DNA from: Aculops lycopersici
Taxonomy: Eukaryota > Arthropoda > Arachnida > Trombidiformes > Eriophyidae
Length of the DNA: 64,000 nucleotides
Assembly (NCBI GenBank): GCA_015350385.1
Contig: WNKI01000002.1
Coordinates: 9,837,546 to 9,901,545, forward strand
Direction: 5' to 3'
Part shown: in pieces, positions 35,564 to 45,780 of the stretch
Numbering within the stretch: position 1 is the first letter of the stretch
Layout of the letters: each line of letters starts with the position of its first letter
Made by a program: the position numbers and the translations under genes
Notes under the pieces: generated by a model
Seen by the model: only the letters and a program-made list of their open reading frames with translations
Told to the model about the DNA's origin: nothing
Database searches by the model: none

Positions 35564-36607
35564 CTAGAGGTCGGTTGCCCAAATGCTGTTAATCATAATG
35601 TTATCATAGGGAATGGTGCAGGCAACGGCGTTAATTTCCGCACAGGTAGCTATATGGCTCACGTAGGTGTCCACCTTGACTTTTCGAATCCTCTTCTTCA
35701 ATTCAGTGTCCCAGAATGAGAAACTACCCCCCTTGAAATCTTTTTTCATTGGATCAGTCGAGAGCACAAAACGATCATTGAACCAAACGGCACAGGGACT
35801 GGGATCGTAGTCATCTTGTTGGGTGGCATTCTTGACATAATCATGCTGAAACACCAGCTCCCACTTGCTTTGACTGGAACGCTTCAAAACAAGCACCTCC
35901 TTACTAGTCCTACACAACAACTTGTCGCCCCAATGACTGTAGCTCATAGTGTTCCTTCGCGAACCCTCTATGTCAATATCCCAACTATTTGGTAGATACA
36001 ATGACTCCAAATCTCCCTTCCAAGTTTGGTTCATCTTTCGCCTGTCAACCTGTGTAATCTGCTTCTTCCCCGGGGGCCCGTGAAGTAATGCAATAATTCT
36101 TTGTTCATAGCCGTTTAAAGCGTAACAGTCAATATCTTTGCCCATCGACGGTCCCACGGTGCCTGTTCTAAAGTCAATCATTTTCAATGACTTATTGGTT
36201 TTATCCAACGCAACAATATGCTCTGGATTTAAATAACTAACACAGTCCATCTCTCCTTCGCAAGCGTATCCATTGATGATTTGGCCTTTGACTGTGTCGG
36301 CTAAATGAATATCTTTGGAATTTGAGTAGGTGAGGACGAAATTTTTCATTGACGGGTGTAGAAAGAATCTTTTCAAACAATACTCATCGCTACTAGGTTT
36401 CGCTACACCAGCAGTACGGGATTCCTTCCAATTTTTAACGACAATCTCGTGCTTGCTCTTATTTACGGGCGCCACTCGGTCTCGGCACATCCACAGGTGG
36501 ACTCCAGCTATGCCAAAAACCGCAGAGTGCTTGTCGGAAGTCGTGAACGACCTTTGAGGGACCACCCTATTGATGATAAAGTTATCGATGTGGCTATTGG
36601 GATACAT
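35564..36607 (-). CDS. Uncharacterised possible beta-propeller protein, 347 aa
   Basis: I do not recognise this gene. It is a clean 347-codon ATG-to-stop frame in the same orientation as its neighbours. Composition is that of a globular protein: even hydrophobic spacing, few low-complexity runs, nine or so cysteines, and no signal peptide or membrane segment. Short repeated strand-like blocks end in Asp or hydrophobic pairs: HLWMCRDRVAP, LKMIDFRTGTVG, VLVLKRSSQSKWELVFQHDY and SFWDTELKKRIRKVKV. They resemble propeller blades, and the last is WD-repeat-like, so a WD40-type cytosolic scaffold is the best guess. It lies between the SLC1 and PRA1 genes with no sign of shared function. A lineage-restricted gene is possible. 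Confidence 0.7.
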   Translation of the reverse strand: MYPNSHIDNFIINRVVPQRSFTTSDKHSAVFGIAGVHLWMCRDRVAPVNKSKHEIVVKNWKESRTAGVAKPSSDEYCLKRFFLHPSMKNFVLTYSNSKDIHLADTVKGQIINGYACEGEMDCVSYLNPEHIVALDKTNKSLKMIDFRTGTVGPSMGKDIDCYALNGYEQRIIALLHGPPGKKQITQVDRRKMNQTWKGDLESLYLPNSWDIDIEGSRRNTMSYSHWGDKLLCRTSKEVLVLKRSSQSKWELVFQHDYVKNATQQDDYDPSPCAVWFNDRFVLSTDPMKKDFKGGSFSFWDTELKKRIRKVKVDTYVSHIATCAEINAVACTIPYDNIMINSIWATDL

Positions 36608-36897
36608 CTTGTTCTTGATTGAAGAGTTGGAATGTTTTTAATTGTCTTGAGCTGATTGGTTGATTGATGTGAAATTTGATGTTAAGTCCCCCTAAAAGTT
36701 GACCGCTTTCTGGTTGGGCTTATGGTCGAATAAGCCGCAAGATCAACACAACGAGCTTCAATTATGACGCAAGATTTTCTGAGAGATTGGATCTGCATGG
36801 GGAGTTCGTAAATTTCTCCAATGGAAAACACCCATATACCAGGAAGACGTACTTCACGGAGAGAGTGGGAAAAAATGGAAAGTTTTTGAGTCTCACT

Positions 36898-36903
36898 TTT
36901 ATT
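36898..36903 (-). terminator. PRA1 gene polyadenylation signal
   Basis: AATAAA on the minus strand, about 70 bases past the PRA1 stop codon. Confidence 0.55.
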
Positions 36904-36975
36904 TTGGCGGCATAAACAAAACACCAAGACCGCATGCGGTCAACATGTGGTTGGAGCAGACTTTGCGCCATCTCT

Positions 36976-38205
36976 TCAAACTTCGTACACTCTACCCAGT
37001 CCAGCAAAATCTTGTGATATTATGTTCACCTCAGGTACTCGTTGGCTTGCCTTCGGCGAGCTTGCTTGTCCTTCACCACCGCCGCCACTAGAGCTTGCAT
37101 TCTGTCTTCCACCAAACGGCATCCATTGGCTTATAGTGGAGGAAACACTCCCTCTCTGACCACTGCCACCTGTTGCCTCACGTGCAGGTGTTGAGGGCAA
37201 CGAAACATATTGATATGATTGACTATTGCTTGCTGATTGTGTTAAGCTGGGGTAATAAGCATAGTAAGGCACCTGGGAGTTGCGGAAACTAACTCCAAGG
37301 TGGCCATTGCCAACAGGTCCACCTGTTAGATTGTTATAGGAACTCGTAGCCACTTGGTGATCTGCGTGACCAGGTAGTTCTTGAAATGCCTTCTCTCCAT
37401 TGTACATGGAGGCATGCAACCCAACCACCACAAATGAGGCTCCAATTATCCAGAATATAGCGCTTGGCGCGCCGGCAACCCAGAGCAATGGGAGTGATAT
37501 CAGCGTGAGAAATGAGTATTGTTGCTGTAGATTCGGCTTGAAGGTTAGGATTTGGAATGGTCTACCGATGGCACTTCTCGCTGTGACAAAATATAAGGTT
37601 GATATGTAGGCAACGATGGCCAGTAGTAAGAGGGGCGAGGTCAGTATGCAATAGACCACCAGGATTAAGGAAACGCACAGGTAGTTGCCCTGAAAGTGAC
37701 TCAAATTACTCAAGAGTCTTCTAGTTAACTGTTGCGTATTGCTAGGTGCCTTCAACATTCGCGATGTGTTTAAGAACTCCGACCAACTTCGTATGGTGAT
37801 GCCCAAAAGATACTGGCCAACTAGTTTTGGTGCCATCAGGTAATTTGAGCCTCGTCTAAGTTTTGACCCAATAGTGTTGAGCAACTTACTAGATCTTACT
37901 TGTTCGGGTGTAATTGCAATTGACGGATCATGTTGGTGATAGAATTGTTGTTCTTGCTGCTGCTGTTGTGAGCTACTATCTTTAAAGCCTAGCGGTGATT
38001 GGGTTACAATTGAGTTGTGCCGACTCAAAGCAAATGGTATGGCGCTACCAGGCAGTGGATTGCGGGTGAAGTGGACCTCCTCATCGGCTAAATCGTATAG
38101 CTGATATGAAGGTTGACCACAGGCTATACTATCTCCCTTCCGGTCAGCAGGGAAGTCTCCATAAAGATGCAACCTACTGTTGTCCATTTGGCCTGACGGC
38201 TCCAT
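36976..38205 (-). CDS. PRA1-family prenylated Rab acceptor, 409 aa
   Basis: Small hairpin-type membrane protein of the Golgi/ER that binds prenylated Rab GTPases and acts in vesicle sorting. The PRA1 core occupies about residues 135-275: RSWSEFLNT, then LLSNLSHFQGNYLCVS, a hydrophobic pair around 175-212 (VVYCILTSPLLLL), a short loop with RPFQILTFKPN, and a second pair around 232-268 (LLWVAGAPSAIFWIIGAS). This pattern fits Rabac1/PRAF1. Family members are typically under 200 residues, so the ~130-residue N-terminal and ~140-residue C-terminal extensions, rich in Gln, Ser and Gly, are unusual. Single exon. The ATG at 38205 is the first in frame. The core call is strong, and the extensions are part of one uninterrupted frame. 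Confidence 0.9.
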   Translation of the reverse strand: MEPSGQMDNSRLHLYGDFPADRKGDSIACGQPSYQLYDLADEEVHFTRNPLPGSAIPFALSRHNSIVTQSPLGFKDSSSQQQQQEQQFYHQHDPSIAITPEQVRSSKLLNTIGSKLRRGSNYLMAPKLVGQYLLGITIRSWSEFLNTSRMLKAPSNTQQLTRRLLSNLSHFQGNYLCVSLILVVYCILTSPLLLLAIVAYISTLYFVTARSAIGRPFQILTFKPNLQQQYSFLTLISLPLLWVAGAPSAIFWIIGASFVVVGLHASMYNGEKAFQELPGHADHQVATSSYNNLTGGPVGNGHLGVSFRNSQVPYYAYYPSLTQSASNSQSYQYVSLPSTPAREATGGSGQRGSVSSTISQWMPFGGRQNASSSGGGGEGQASSPKASQRVPEVNIISQDFAGLGRVYEV

Positions 38206-39054
38206 GGTTAGATCTGAGACTTGATGAGCCCAGTGTAAAAGCTTGTAATTACAAATAACGAGAGGGGGAGAATATTCAACTGATTATTTAGCTCACCTGT
38301 TTCTCGTATCGGTTACATTTTTTACTGAAAATAAATACGTCAAAAAGTGATATTGTTTACACCAGACTAAGGTTTTATTCGTTGAACATGAGATAGAGTG
38401 AGTCAGACGTCGGGGCCCATGGAACAGGACCGACGAAAACTAATGTTTCATTTGCTTGTTACATTGAGGTTAGCGAGTGTAACGAACGCTAAAGCTACCC
38501 GTTGTTGTTATTGTTCTTTTCGTTCCTATGGACCACCAGTTGGATCCATGGCTAGCAAGTTACTAGATGTCCTCCGAAGTGAGTAGTTGTGTGGCGCTGT
38601 TACAGGTGTGTTGGCCCCTCTCTCTCTCTCTCTCTCTCTCTTTCTATCCCCCTATCTACTACCTTGTTTTCCTTCCTGGCAGTGGTTCTCATAGCATTCT
38701 CATGGACTGCGAACAGACCGTAGTTAGTATCTCTGTGGCTCCCGTCATTCTGTCGCCATGCTTGATGACTAAGTCATAAACCACACAGACAAGTTGTGAA
38801 AAGCCAGGACACATAAATGAGGTTACGACTGCAGCCCTAATAATAACATTTTTTGTTGCTGACTAATACGTGCGCAGAGTCCCAGTCCGAATCCTCTCTT
38901 TTATTTGCGATGGTCAATAGAGTCAGATGTAATCATTCATCAGATTCATAGATGCAGTATAACTGTCTAATGCTGGTGAACTCATCTCTATCGCCTCATT
39001 GGTGAATAATAATTATGAAAGACGTTGATTGGGCTACCTATTGTCGAACCAAGT
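38206..39054. other. Spacer between PRA1 and CIA2B genes
   Basis: About 850 bases holding the PRA1 promoter and CIA2B 3' UTR. There is a CT run at about 38617-38643. No supported gene. Confidence 0.5.
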
Positions 39055-39513
39055 TTATGGACAGATACAGGCGTTGATTACGGATAGTAGGTTGTTATTT
39101 TCTAAAGCAGCCGCAACTCGCTCCTTGTCGTTCAGTTGTTTGTTATACTCGTCTTCGGAGTCATGACTACCTGCCGATATCCTGACATCGACCTTAAGTT
39201 GCTCCGGCAAACATCGCAATAGTTTGACAATAATCGAGAGGCCAATCAAGGGTGCCATACTACATCGATTGATGGTGGGTGAAAATTCAATCGCTACCAC
39301 CTTGTTTTCCAAGTCCACGCTAATCTGATCCTCTCTCACTACATTTAGCTCCTCAAGGGTGAGCGGGTGCTCGGGATCTTTGATATCCTTGATGAGATCG
39401 AATATTTCTCTCGCATCAAGGGGATCGTCAATTCCATCATCGAGTTCTTTTTCAGTAACTGGCCGAATGCCTGTCTTATTAAATATCTGGGGTGCTTCGT
39501 TATCTAATACCAT
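39055..39513 (-). CDS. CIA2B / MIP18 family cytosolic Fe-S assembly targeting protein, 152 aa
   Basis: Component of the CIA targeting complex with CIAO1 and MMS19, which delivers Fe-S clusters to cytosolic and nuclear apoproteins. The DUF59-type fold is complete: DPLDAREIFDLIKDIKDPEHP (~30-50), LTLEELNVV, and the reactive-Cys motif INRCSMAPLIGLSI with Cys 84. Then come the VKLLRCLPEQLKVDV segment and the C-terminal DKERVAAALEN signature. Length is close to the human protein (163 aa). The MIP18/FAM96B (galla-2) branch is favoured over FAM96A by the DPEHPLTLEELNVV wording and lack of an N-terminal signal. The gene is one exon. Only ~220 bases separate its start from the BMS1 stop, so its promoter is very compact. 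Confidence 0.95.
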   Translation of the reverse strand: MVLDNEAPQIFNKTGIRPVTEKELDDGIDDPLDAREIFDLIKDIKDPEHPLTLEELNVVREDQISVDLENKVVAIEFSPTINRCSMAPLIGLSIIVKLLRCLPEQLKVDVRISAGSHDSEDEYNKQLNDKERVAAALENNNLLSVINACICP

Positions 39514-39722
39514 TTTGAAGTTACGGTATAGTATTTTGTTGGTGAATAATAAAATAATAAAAATACAAGAGTCTAATTGAATGTCTGCGGTGAGATTTGT
39601 TTACATTTGCTCTCGTCGCTCACACACGTGGGACCGAGGCAAATTTGCGCATCTTGCGCAACCGAGTTCAATGCAGTGAAACAGCTAATCAGATTCGATT
39701 TGAACAGGTAAATTAGAGCAGA

Positions 39723-39728
39723 TTTATT
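39723..39728 (-). terminator. BMS1 polyadenylation signal next to stop
   Basis: AATAAA on the minus strand begins only four bases after the BMS1 TAA codon, implying a 3' UTR of a few tens of bases inside the 220-base BMS1-CIA2B spacer. Confidence 0.6.
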
Positions 39729-39732
39729 AGAT

Positions 39733-42700
39733 TTATGCAACTCTTCGCTTCTTCTTCTCCTTCATTTTCAATAACTTCTCGTGCTTCTCCCTATTCACCA
39801 TTCGCCTCTCGTTCATCTTGAGCATTCTCTCCTTCTGCAAGGATCCCATCATTACCAGAGCCTCAAGTCTCTTCTTCTCGTCCTCTGTCTTGATAGCACT
39901 AACCCGCTCAATCTTATCATCTTGTTTAGCCAACAGTTTGGGCTTGTGTTTGTAGGGCAGATCCTTCTGGAGGTTTCTGGGTATTGTGAATGGTCTGAAG
40001 TTGAATTGTTTCCTATTCATTGGTTTGTAGATGGAATCTGGATTGTTGCTAGTGGTTGACTTCTGGTTTGTCTCAAATCTAATTTGACCCACAGTTCTAG
40101 CACCACGCCACTTTTCACGTTCCTCGCTTGGCATTGTGAGTGTCTTGATAGAGATGCAAATCTTGGGTACATCAACATGGAACCAAGTTCTCAAAAATAC
40201 AATATCACTCATGAGTATCTTGTCCTCGAATGTTGCACGGAATGCACCCTCGGGTGTCTTGATAGATTTCTTGATTAAACCTCTAATTCCACTCACAGTT
40301 CTGATGGGTGCACCCTCAAACTTGGCCACCTCAAGTGAGGAGTTGAACATTCCCTTGATGAATGCAGTCTTGGTGAAAACTTCCATGGGGTAACCAACAA
40401 GCTTAAGCTTCTTGACAATGTCGGCACTCTTGTCCAACTCGAGGACAACTCCAGTAGCCGCGATACGGAACTCCTTGGTGAATTGATCCGTCTGTTGGAA
40501 AGCAACTAGGCCAGTGCCTTGAGGTGCTAGAGGTGCCCAGAAGGTTGATAGGCAATGTAAATGCCATGGGGTGTATTTGAGGGCTCTATTGCGCATGTTG
40601 TCATCCATAACGTGATAGATCGGTACAGTTTGGAAACGACGCCAGCCCATTGATATGATGAGCGGATCACGGGTTTTAAGTATCTTCTTGTACCAGCGAT
40701 GCTTTTTTATGCGAACTCGAACATATCCATCGCCAATCTCTCCCGAATTCAGCCCGCCCACGATGAGTGGATAATGAGGATCGAAAGTGTCCACTAGTGC
40801 CGAAGGCATCTTCTCAAACTCCATGCGAACGTAGAGACCTGAACGGAAACCCTCCACCTGTAGTCTGGTCTCCTCGTCGAGCTTCTCGAAAACTGAACGA
40901 TTCATTTCTGATTGTTGCTGCAGTTTCTCCTTCTGTGTATCATAAAATGTTTTCTCTTGAGCCGGTTCAAAGTCTCCAACGTCATATTGTGCATCAAACT
41001 CACTCTTCTTCCTCATCTTCTTCAACATTCTGGCCTTAGCGTCAGCATCGTCGTCTCCATCTTCTTCCATGGGAACCATATCGGCACCGCTATCTACATC
41101 AGTGGACTTGGCTCCAGCTGCAATCTTCTTCTGATCTTGAGCAGAAAACTTTTTGCCAGTCTCCAGATCTTGAAAATCGTCGAAAGCTCGGTCGTCCTCA
41201 TCGCCATAGTCACCCCCATCGTCTCCATACTCTCCCTCTTCATCGTCGTAATCTCCCTCCTCGTCATCGTCCTCGAAATCTGACCCTCCGTCGCCGACAA
41301 TTCTAAAGGCATCCTTGTCTTTGTCCCACTTGCCGGTTACAAACTTGTTCTTGATGGAGGACATTAATCTCTCGTAACTATCTTCGGTAAATTCACCATC
41401 ACGTGCCCTTTCGATGGTGCATTCTACGGAATTCTCCGTAGGTCTCATGGTTCGATCATCGAGTTTGACATCGAGGTCACAAGATAAACCAGCGTGAATA
41501 TTCTTGTAGCCGCTGAATCCTCCATAAACAAGACGCTGGATATCCTTAGATTCACTCTGACGTTTGTAAAACTTTTCCTCTGCCTTGCCACCGAGATTTT
41601 TCTTCCACTTGAAGTCATCCTTGTAGTCAATATCATTCTCGAAGTCCATGTCGTCCTCTTTGTTTTTCCCGCCAATAATATCATCATCGTCATCATCATC
41701 ATCACCCTCAACACTGGCTAACTCGGCCAATTCTTCATCATCAAGCTCGTCTAATCCATCGTCTTCATCGTCACCTATACCCTCGAGATGCTCAGGGGCC
41801 TCCTGTCTATCAGGCATTTGGCGACCGACTTTCTGCTTTCCCTTGAATCTTGAACTTTGGCAACCTGTCGCGTAGGCTTGAGCAGTATTATTATATTCAT
41901 CATCATCATCATCCTCGTCGTCATCGTCAAAGACCAGTTTTTCCTTTTGGCCTGGGGTTGTTTTGATATCTCGAAAACTTGTGCCCAACATCGATGGATC
42001 AGCTCCACTGTTGGCTAACTTCCTAATCTGTTTCAACCTGGAAACAATCATGTTGTCATCATCATCTCCAGCTTCAGGATCAAACTCTTCCATTCCATCG
42101 TCGGAGGAACTTTCTGCCTCTTCCTCAGAGTTTTCATCCGCTTCGCTTGCTGATGATAAAATGTCGTCATCATCGACACTCTCTGTTGGCTGGCTAGTCT
42201 TGAGATCTTTCTCAGCTTTGTCGGTGAAAAACTTGAACTTCGACTGGCGCATTCGGTCGTCGATTGTTTGGGTAGATTCTAACATTTTGTTCACGATTTG
42301 ATCTGAGTCGTGAGTTATGATTCTATCGGAGAAAGAATGAGCACCAGCGACCTCAATATAAACTGCATCCTTGTCGCAAAGTACACCACCAACTCCACAA
42401 AATGGTGCATAAATTAGTCTCTCCTTCTCGCTCAAACTTCTTCGCTGTGTCTTATCCTTTCTCTTTGGTAGAGGACATGGATCAGGTATGGCAGATATAT
42501 TTTTGAGTCTGAAATCCCCGCAGCCCGGAATGTGAACATCGGAATTGCTTATTAGTGGAGTTCCTCTAACGAATCCATACATGGACACTCGACGATCGGC
42601 GTCCTTATCCCTTTTCACTCGCTCGGGGTCTGTAAGATCTTCAAGTCTATCAACAATAACGTAAGGGTGGGAGGTTTGCCAAGTTAAAGGTCTGAATTTC

Positions 42701-43380
42701 ATCACAGATACGTATCTTGCAATTGTCTGAGTGTCTCTCTTGCCATAGAGACCGTGCATAACGCCAGAGACAAAGAACAACTTCGCACCCTTGTAAATCT
42801 CAGTCCAGAAGCGTTTCTTCATTGTTTTCTTAACCTTTTTCTTATCTGCCTCGCTCTTAAGTTGATCTAGATGAGTTAGGATGGCCATAATCTTTGGGAA
42901 ACCATGAGATTGGCATACGTTCAAGAATTCAAACAGTTCCATCTCAAAGCCAAAGCTTGCATCTACCATGAGTAGCACTAGATCAGCAACCTTGGCAACA
43001 TCAATCATACAATGTATATCATTGTTGCATTCTACAAGTGTTATTCTTCGCTTCTTACCTGACACCACGGTGACAGGTCCATTGACAGTACTGAGCCCAT
43101 GTTTAGTATAGTATTTAACTAGAGATTTCACAAGCGTTGACTTTCCAACTCCTGGTGGCCCAACAACTGCAACTATAACTGGAGGAGGCTCGAGAGGAGT
43201 TCTATCAACTAAAGGCACATGGTAGCGTTTTTCCTCGAGATCTTGCTTTCTCCTGAATCTTCTCTCTGCGGATTTCGGTGCATTGATGGCGAATGCCTTT
43301 GGATTCCTCTGCTTACGCTTGGCCAGTGAGTCAAGCCGCTTGGGCTGCTTTGGTTCGGACTTCGCAACTGTCTTATCCAT
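39733..43380 (-). CDS. BMS1: BMS1 ribosome biogenesis GTPase, 1215 aa
   Basis: Nucleolar GTPase of the SSU processome, needed for early 18S rRNA processing with Rcl1. After a basic N terminus the G domain begins near 65: P-loop GPPGVGKST at 74-82, VECNNDIHCMIDVAKVADL (switch/G3 region) near 114-132, and a THLDQLK G4-like element near 166-172. The acidic Asp/Glu/Ser-rich middle (~400-800) is typical of BMS1. The conserved C-terminal BMS1/TSR1 half includes GLYVRMEFEKMP, RIKKHRWYKKILKTRDPLI, GWRRFQT, MFNSSLEVAKFEGA and TVSGIRGLIKK. The Lys/Arg-rich tail ends KKKRRVA. Length fits yeast (1183) and human (1282) proteins. It is a single exon, and the ATG at 43380 matches the family N terminus. Confidence 0.97.
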   Translation of the reverse strand: MDKTVAKSEPKQPKRLDSLAKRKQRNPKAFAINAPKSAERRFRRKQDLEEKRYHVPLVDRTPLEPPPVIVAVVGPPGVGKSTLVKSLVKYYTKHGLSTVNGPVTVVSGKKRRITLVECNNDIHCMIDVAKVADLVLLMVDASFGFEMELFEFLNVCQSHGFPKIMAILTHLDQLKSEADKKKVKKTMKKRFWTEIYKGAKLFFVSGVMHGLYGKRDTQTIARYVSVMKFRPLTWQTSHPYVIVDRLEDLTDPERVKRDKDADRRVSMYGFVRGTPLISNSDVHIPGCGDFRLKNISAIPDPCPLPKRKDKTQRRSLSEKERLIYAPFCGVGGVLCDKDAVYIEVAGAHSFSDRIITHDSDQIVNKMLESTQTIDDRMRQSKFKFFTDKAEKDLKTSQPTESVDDDDILSSASEADENSEEEAESSSDDGMEEFDPEAGDDDDNMIVSRLKQIRKLANSGADPSMLGTSFRDIKTTPGQKEKLVFDDDDEDDDDDEYNNTAQAYATGCQSSRFKGKQKVGRQMPDRQEAPEHLEGIGDDEDDGLDELDDEELAELASVEGDDDDDDDDIIGGKNKEDDMDFENDIDYKDDFKWKKNLGGKAEEKFYKRQSESKDIQRLVYGGFSGYKNIHAGLSCDLDVKLDDRTMRPTENSVECTIERARDGEFTEDSYERLMSSIKNKFVTGKWDKDKDAFRIVGDGGSDFEDDDEEGDYDDEEGEYGDDGGDYGDEDDRAFDDFQDLETGKKFSAQDQKKIAAGAKSTDVDSGADMVPMEEDGDDDADAKARMLKKMRKKSEFDAQYDVGDFEPAQEKTFYDTQKEKLQQQSEMNRSVFEKLDEETRLQVEGFRSGLYVRMEFEKMPSALVDTFDPHYPLIVGGLNSGEIGDGYVRVRIKKHRWYKKILKTRDPLIISMGWRRFQTVPIYHVMDDNMRNRALKYTPWHLHCLSTFWAPLAPQGTGLVAFQQTDQFTKEFRIAATGVVLELDKSADIVKKLKLVGYPMEVFTKTAFIKGMFNSSLEVAKFEGAPIRTVSGIRGLIKKSIKTPEGAFRATFEDKILMSDIVFLRTWFHVDVPKICISIKTLTMPSEEREKWRGARTVGQIRFETNQKSTTSNNPDSIYKPMNRKQFNFRPFTIPRNLQKDLPYKHKPKLLAKQDDKIERVSAIKTEDEKKRLEALVMMGSLQKERMLKMNERRMVNREKHEKLLKMKEKKKRRVA

Positions 43381-43673
43381 AATGTAATAATGATAATGAT
43401 TGATTAATTAACAATATAGATTGACCAACTTGTCTATCAATGAGAGACCACCAATCGCTCTCGGCAGAATAAGTGGCAACTTTGCAAAACGCAGCACCAC
43501 GTGGGTGCGTGCAGCAAAACACACATGGACGAGCGATGCTGCATTTCGCGTGCACTTTCTTCAATGGAAAGTCTCACAAGGAGACACATGACATGGGTTA
43601 CTCCAGAATCCAGTAAAAAGCACATGAAATCTCATCTACTCGTCGAGACGACAACAAAATTGTAGGTCTCTAA

Positions 43674-43970
43674 GGCTTCTTTTGGATATTTGACGAATTA
43701 TTGAGGCTTCAAGCTTTATCCGCTCCATAGAGAAAGCACAGGGCCGAAAAATACTCAAAAAACCCTAGAAACCCAAGAAAAACGCCATAGAGTGAGGTGC
43801 GCTATCAGAATTTTGATCTTATTTATCTCGTAACTGGGGTAAAAGAAGCAAGAAACGATTTCACATAAAACTCAGCTCGGTGAGCTGAATCGATTGATGT
43901 ATGACTTGCCCAGATCCAAGCTGAACATAGTCATGTGTTTCCTTGTCAGTGGAGTTTCGGTGATCGAATA
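43674..43970 (-). repeat. Left arm of a ~2.1 kb inverted-repeat structure
   Basis: The reverse complement of this segment matches 45470-45766 over about 250-300 bases at roughly 75-80 percent by eye. Shared words in order are AAGTCANACATCAATCGATTCAGCTC, TTCTTGCTTCTTTT, ACGAGATAAAT, ATGGCGTT, TTTTTCGGCCCTGTGCT, ATGGAGCG and TCAATAATTC-like. It starts about 290 bases upstream of the BMS1 start codon. Confidence 0.8.
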
Positions 43971-44326
43971 GCAAGAAAATTCACCTGTGTTGATCAGTAT
44001 CAAACTAGAGGTTGGAAATTCCAATTTGGAATGCAAAGGATAGGACTTGGGATATAATTTGATGATCCATAATGATCAAACAATGGTAATTTTTATTCAG
44101 GCTGATGTCAGACTGTTCGAGTCATCAAGCTGGTAGACTAAGTTGATTGATTTAACAACCAAAATTGCTTGCATACTCTTGCAACGCCTACGGCCCGTTT
44201 CTTGGGGCCCACGTTAACCATGTACGCGAAAGTTTTATTTGCTTGGATGTAATATAGACCTATCTAAGCATTATGTATTTACACCACTCACTTAATGTGA
44301 ATAATTCCAGTCTTCAAACAGGCTCC

Positions 44327-44530
44327 TTATTTCTTCTTGATCTCAATCTTGTATCCCTTAAGATTAGATAGGGCGCCGTGCAAGTGCTCTGCTTGAGGCG
44401 ACAATCCTCGCGAATTCCAACATCCAAACATGATTCCAATCATATGGGTGCTCAACTTATCTGCTGTTCTATGCTGATTAACTACAGACAACTGGACAAG
44501 GGGCTTGAGGGCTCTCGTTGAATGAGACAT
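44327..44530 (-). CDS. Small ORF inside the inverted-repeat structure, 67 aa
   Basis: ATG-to-stop frame of 67 codons, MSHSTRALKPLVQLS to the basic end KGYKIEIKKK. A TATATAA element lies only about 10 bases upstream of the ATG, too close for an ordinary TATA box unless transcription starts in an upstream exon; an AG also precedes the ATG, so this could be a terminal exon. I do not recognise the product. Composition is plausible for a small mitochondrial or nuclear protein, but chance cannot be excluded. Confidence 0.3.
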   Translation of the reverse strand: MSHSTRALKPLVQLSVVNQHRTADKLSTHMIGIMFGCWNSRGLSPQAEHLHGALSNLKGYKIEIKKK

Positions 44531-45469
44531 CACTGGTTTATATATGTGATAAATGATTTGTTAGCTGCTTGGATGGGGAGTGATTGCACGAGATCTAGTC
44601 GATTTGCTTCTAAATTATGAGTTTGATATTCCAAGTTACGAGATCCAATGTATATAATTACAATAGATTCTAAACAATAATCACAATTTTGGCCTCAAAA
44701 TTGCGTAGAATTTGGGGTTGTTTTCGTTTTTGCATTGAGTTGTTATCGCTGACGCCATGGAAAATGTTGCAGTTGTTTTGTTTACGTGCTCGATTGTGGA
44801 GTGCAGTTTTGTGACGCCTAATTAGAATAACACGGAAGCGGCACACAACAACGACCCCTTCCCCTCCCCCACAAGCACAGGGCGGGCAGATATGCTTGCT
44901 CTGAAGCGGCCTGCGTGAACACGAAGGCAATGTCGAGGCCAAGGTCGCCATGGCTAATATTTTTACCTGAGCTACCTGCTCAAGAAAAAACGGGTTTCCA
45001 CTCACCCTAACCGCTGGTTAATGAACTATCTTTCGCCAATACAATGAGCAAGATCGTTGAGAAGCAGGCATTATTTAACTTCAACACTCGAGCATCTGGT
45101 TTCTTTTATAGATTTCAACCCTTTCTATGAATTACTCATGGATTCAGCAACGCGAGTGGAAACAGTTAAGCCAGCTTTGCCAAAAATCCGATCACAATAA
45201 TCAGATAATAAAATTTGTATTTATGAGGTTTAGAAGCGTTAATTTCCTATGTCTACAGATATCAAGCCGAAATAGGTCTATAGTGACCGGTAGTCTTGCA
45301 ATTTTGCATCGCTTCAGAGTGAGACTTTCACATGAGCCTCAGAATTGGGGTTCTTCTTTTCGATTAAGAGTTGCAATATCCGGATTGAGTCTACTATGAT
45401 TGGGAATCCAACTGATACACTCGAAGATCTGAGAGTTGAGATACCTTGGGATACCAAGATATCTCAACA

Positions 45470-45766
45470 AGCCTTGATTGGGGGCCCGAACTGACAATGA
45501 AAAACATGACCATGTACATCTCGGATCTGGACAAGTCACACATCAATCGATTCAGCTCGCAGGGCTGAGTTATATAAGAAACTAATTTCTTGCTTCTTTT
45601 GCCCAGTAACGAGATAAATTAGATCAAAACTCCAATCGCGCACCAGACTAAATGGCGTTGTTCTGGGGTTTTCAGGATTTTCTGAGTTTTTTTCGGCCCT
45701 GTGCTCTCTTAATGGAGCGTAGACAGCTTAAAACCTTAATAATTCAGCAAATGCCAAAAAGAATCT
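45470..45766 (+). repeat. Right arm of the ~2.1 kb inverted-repeat structure
   Basis: Inverted match to 43674-43970. Together the arms enclose about 1.5 kb. This could be a MITE-like or foldback transposon with long terminal inverted repeats, or two insertions of one repeat in opposite orientation. A CAGCTC-N3-GAGCTG-like palindrome is embedded in each arm. Confidence 0.8.
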
Positions 45767-45780
45767 GATGCGGGAATCTC

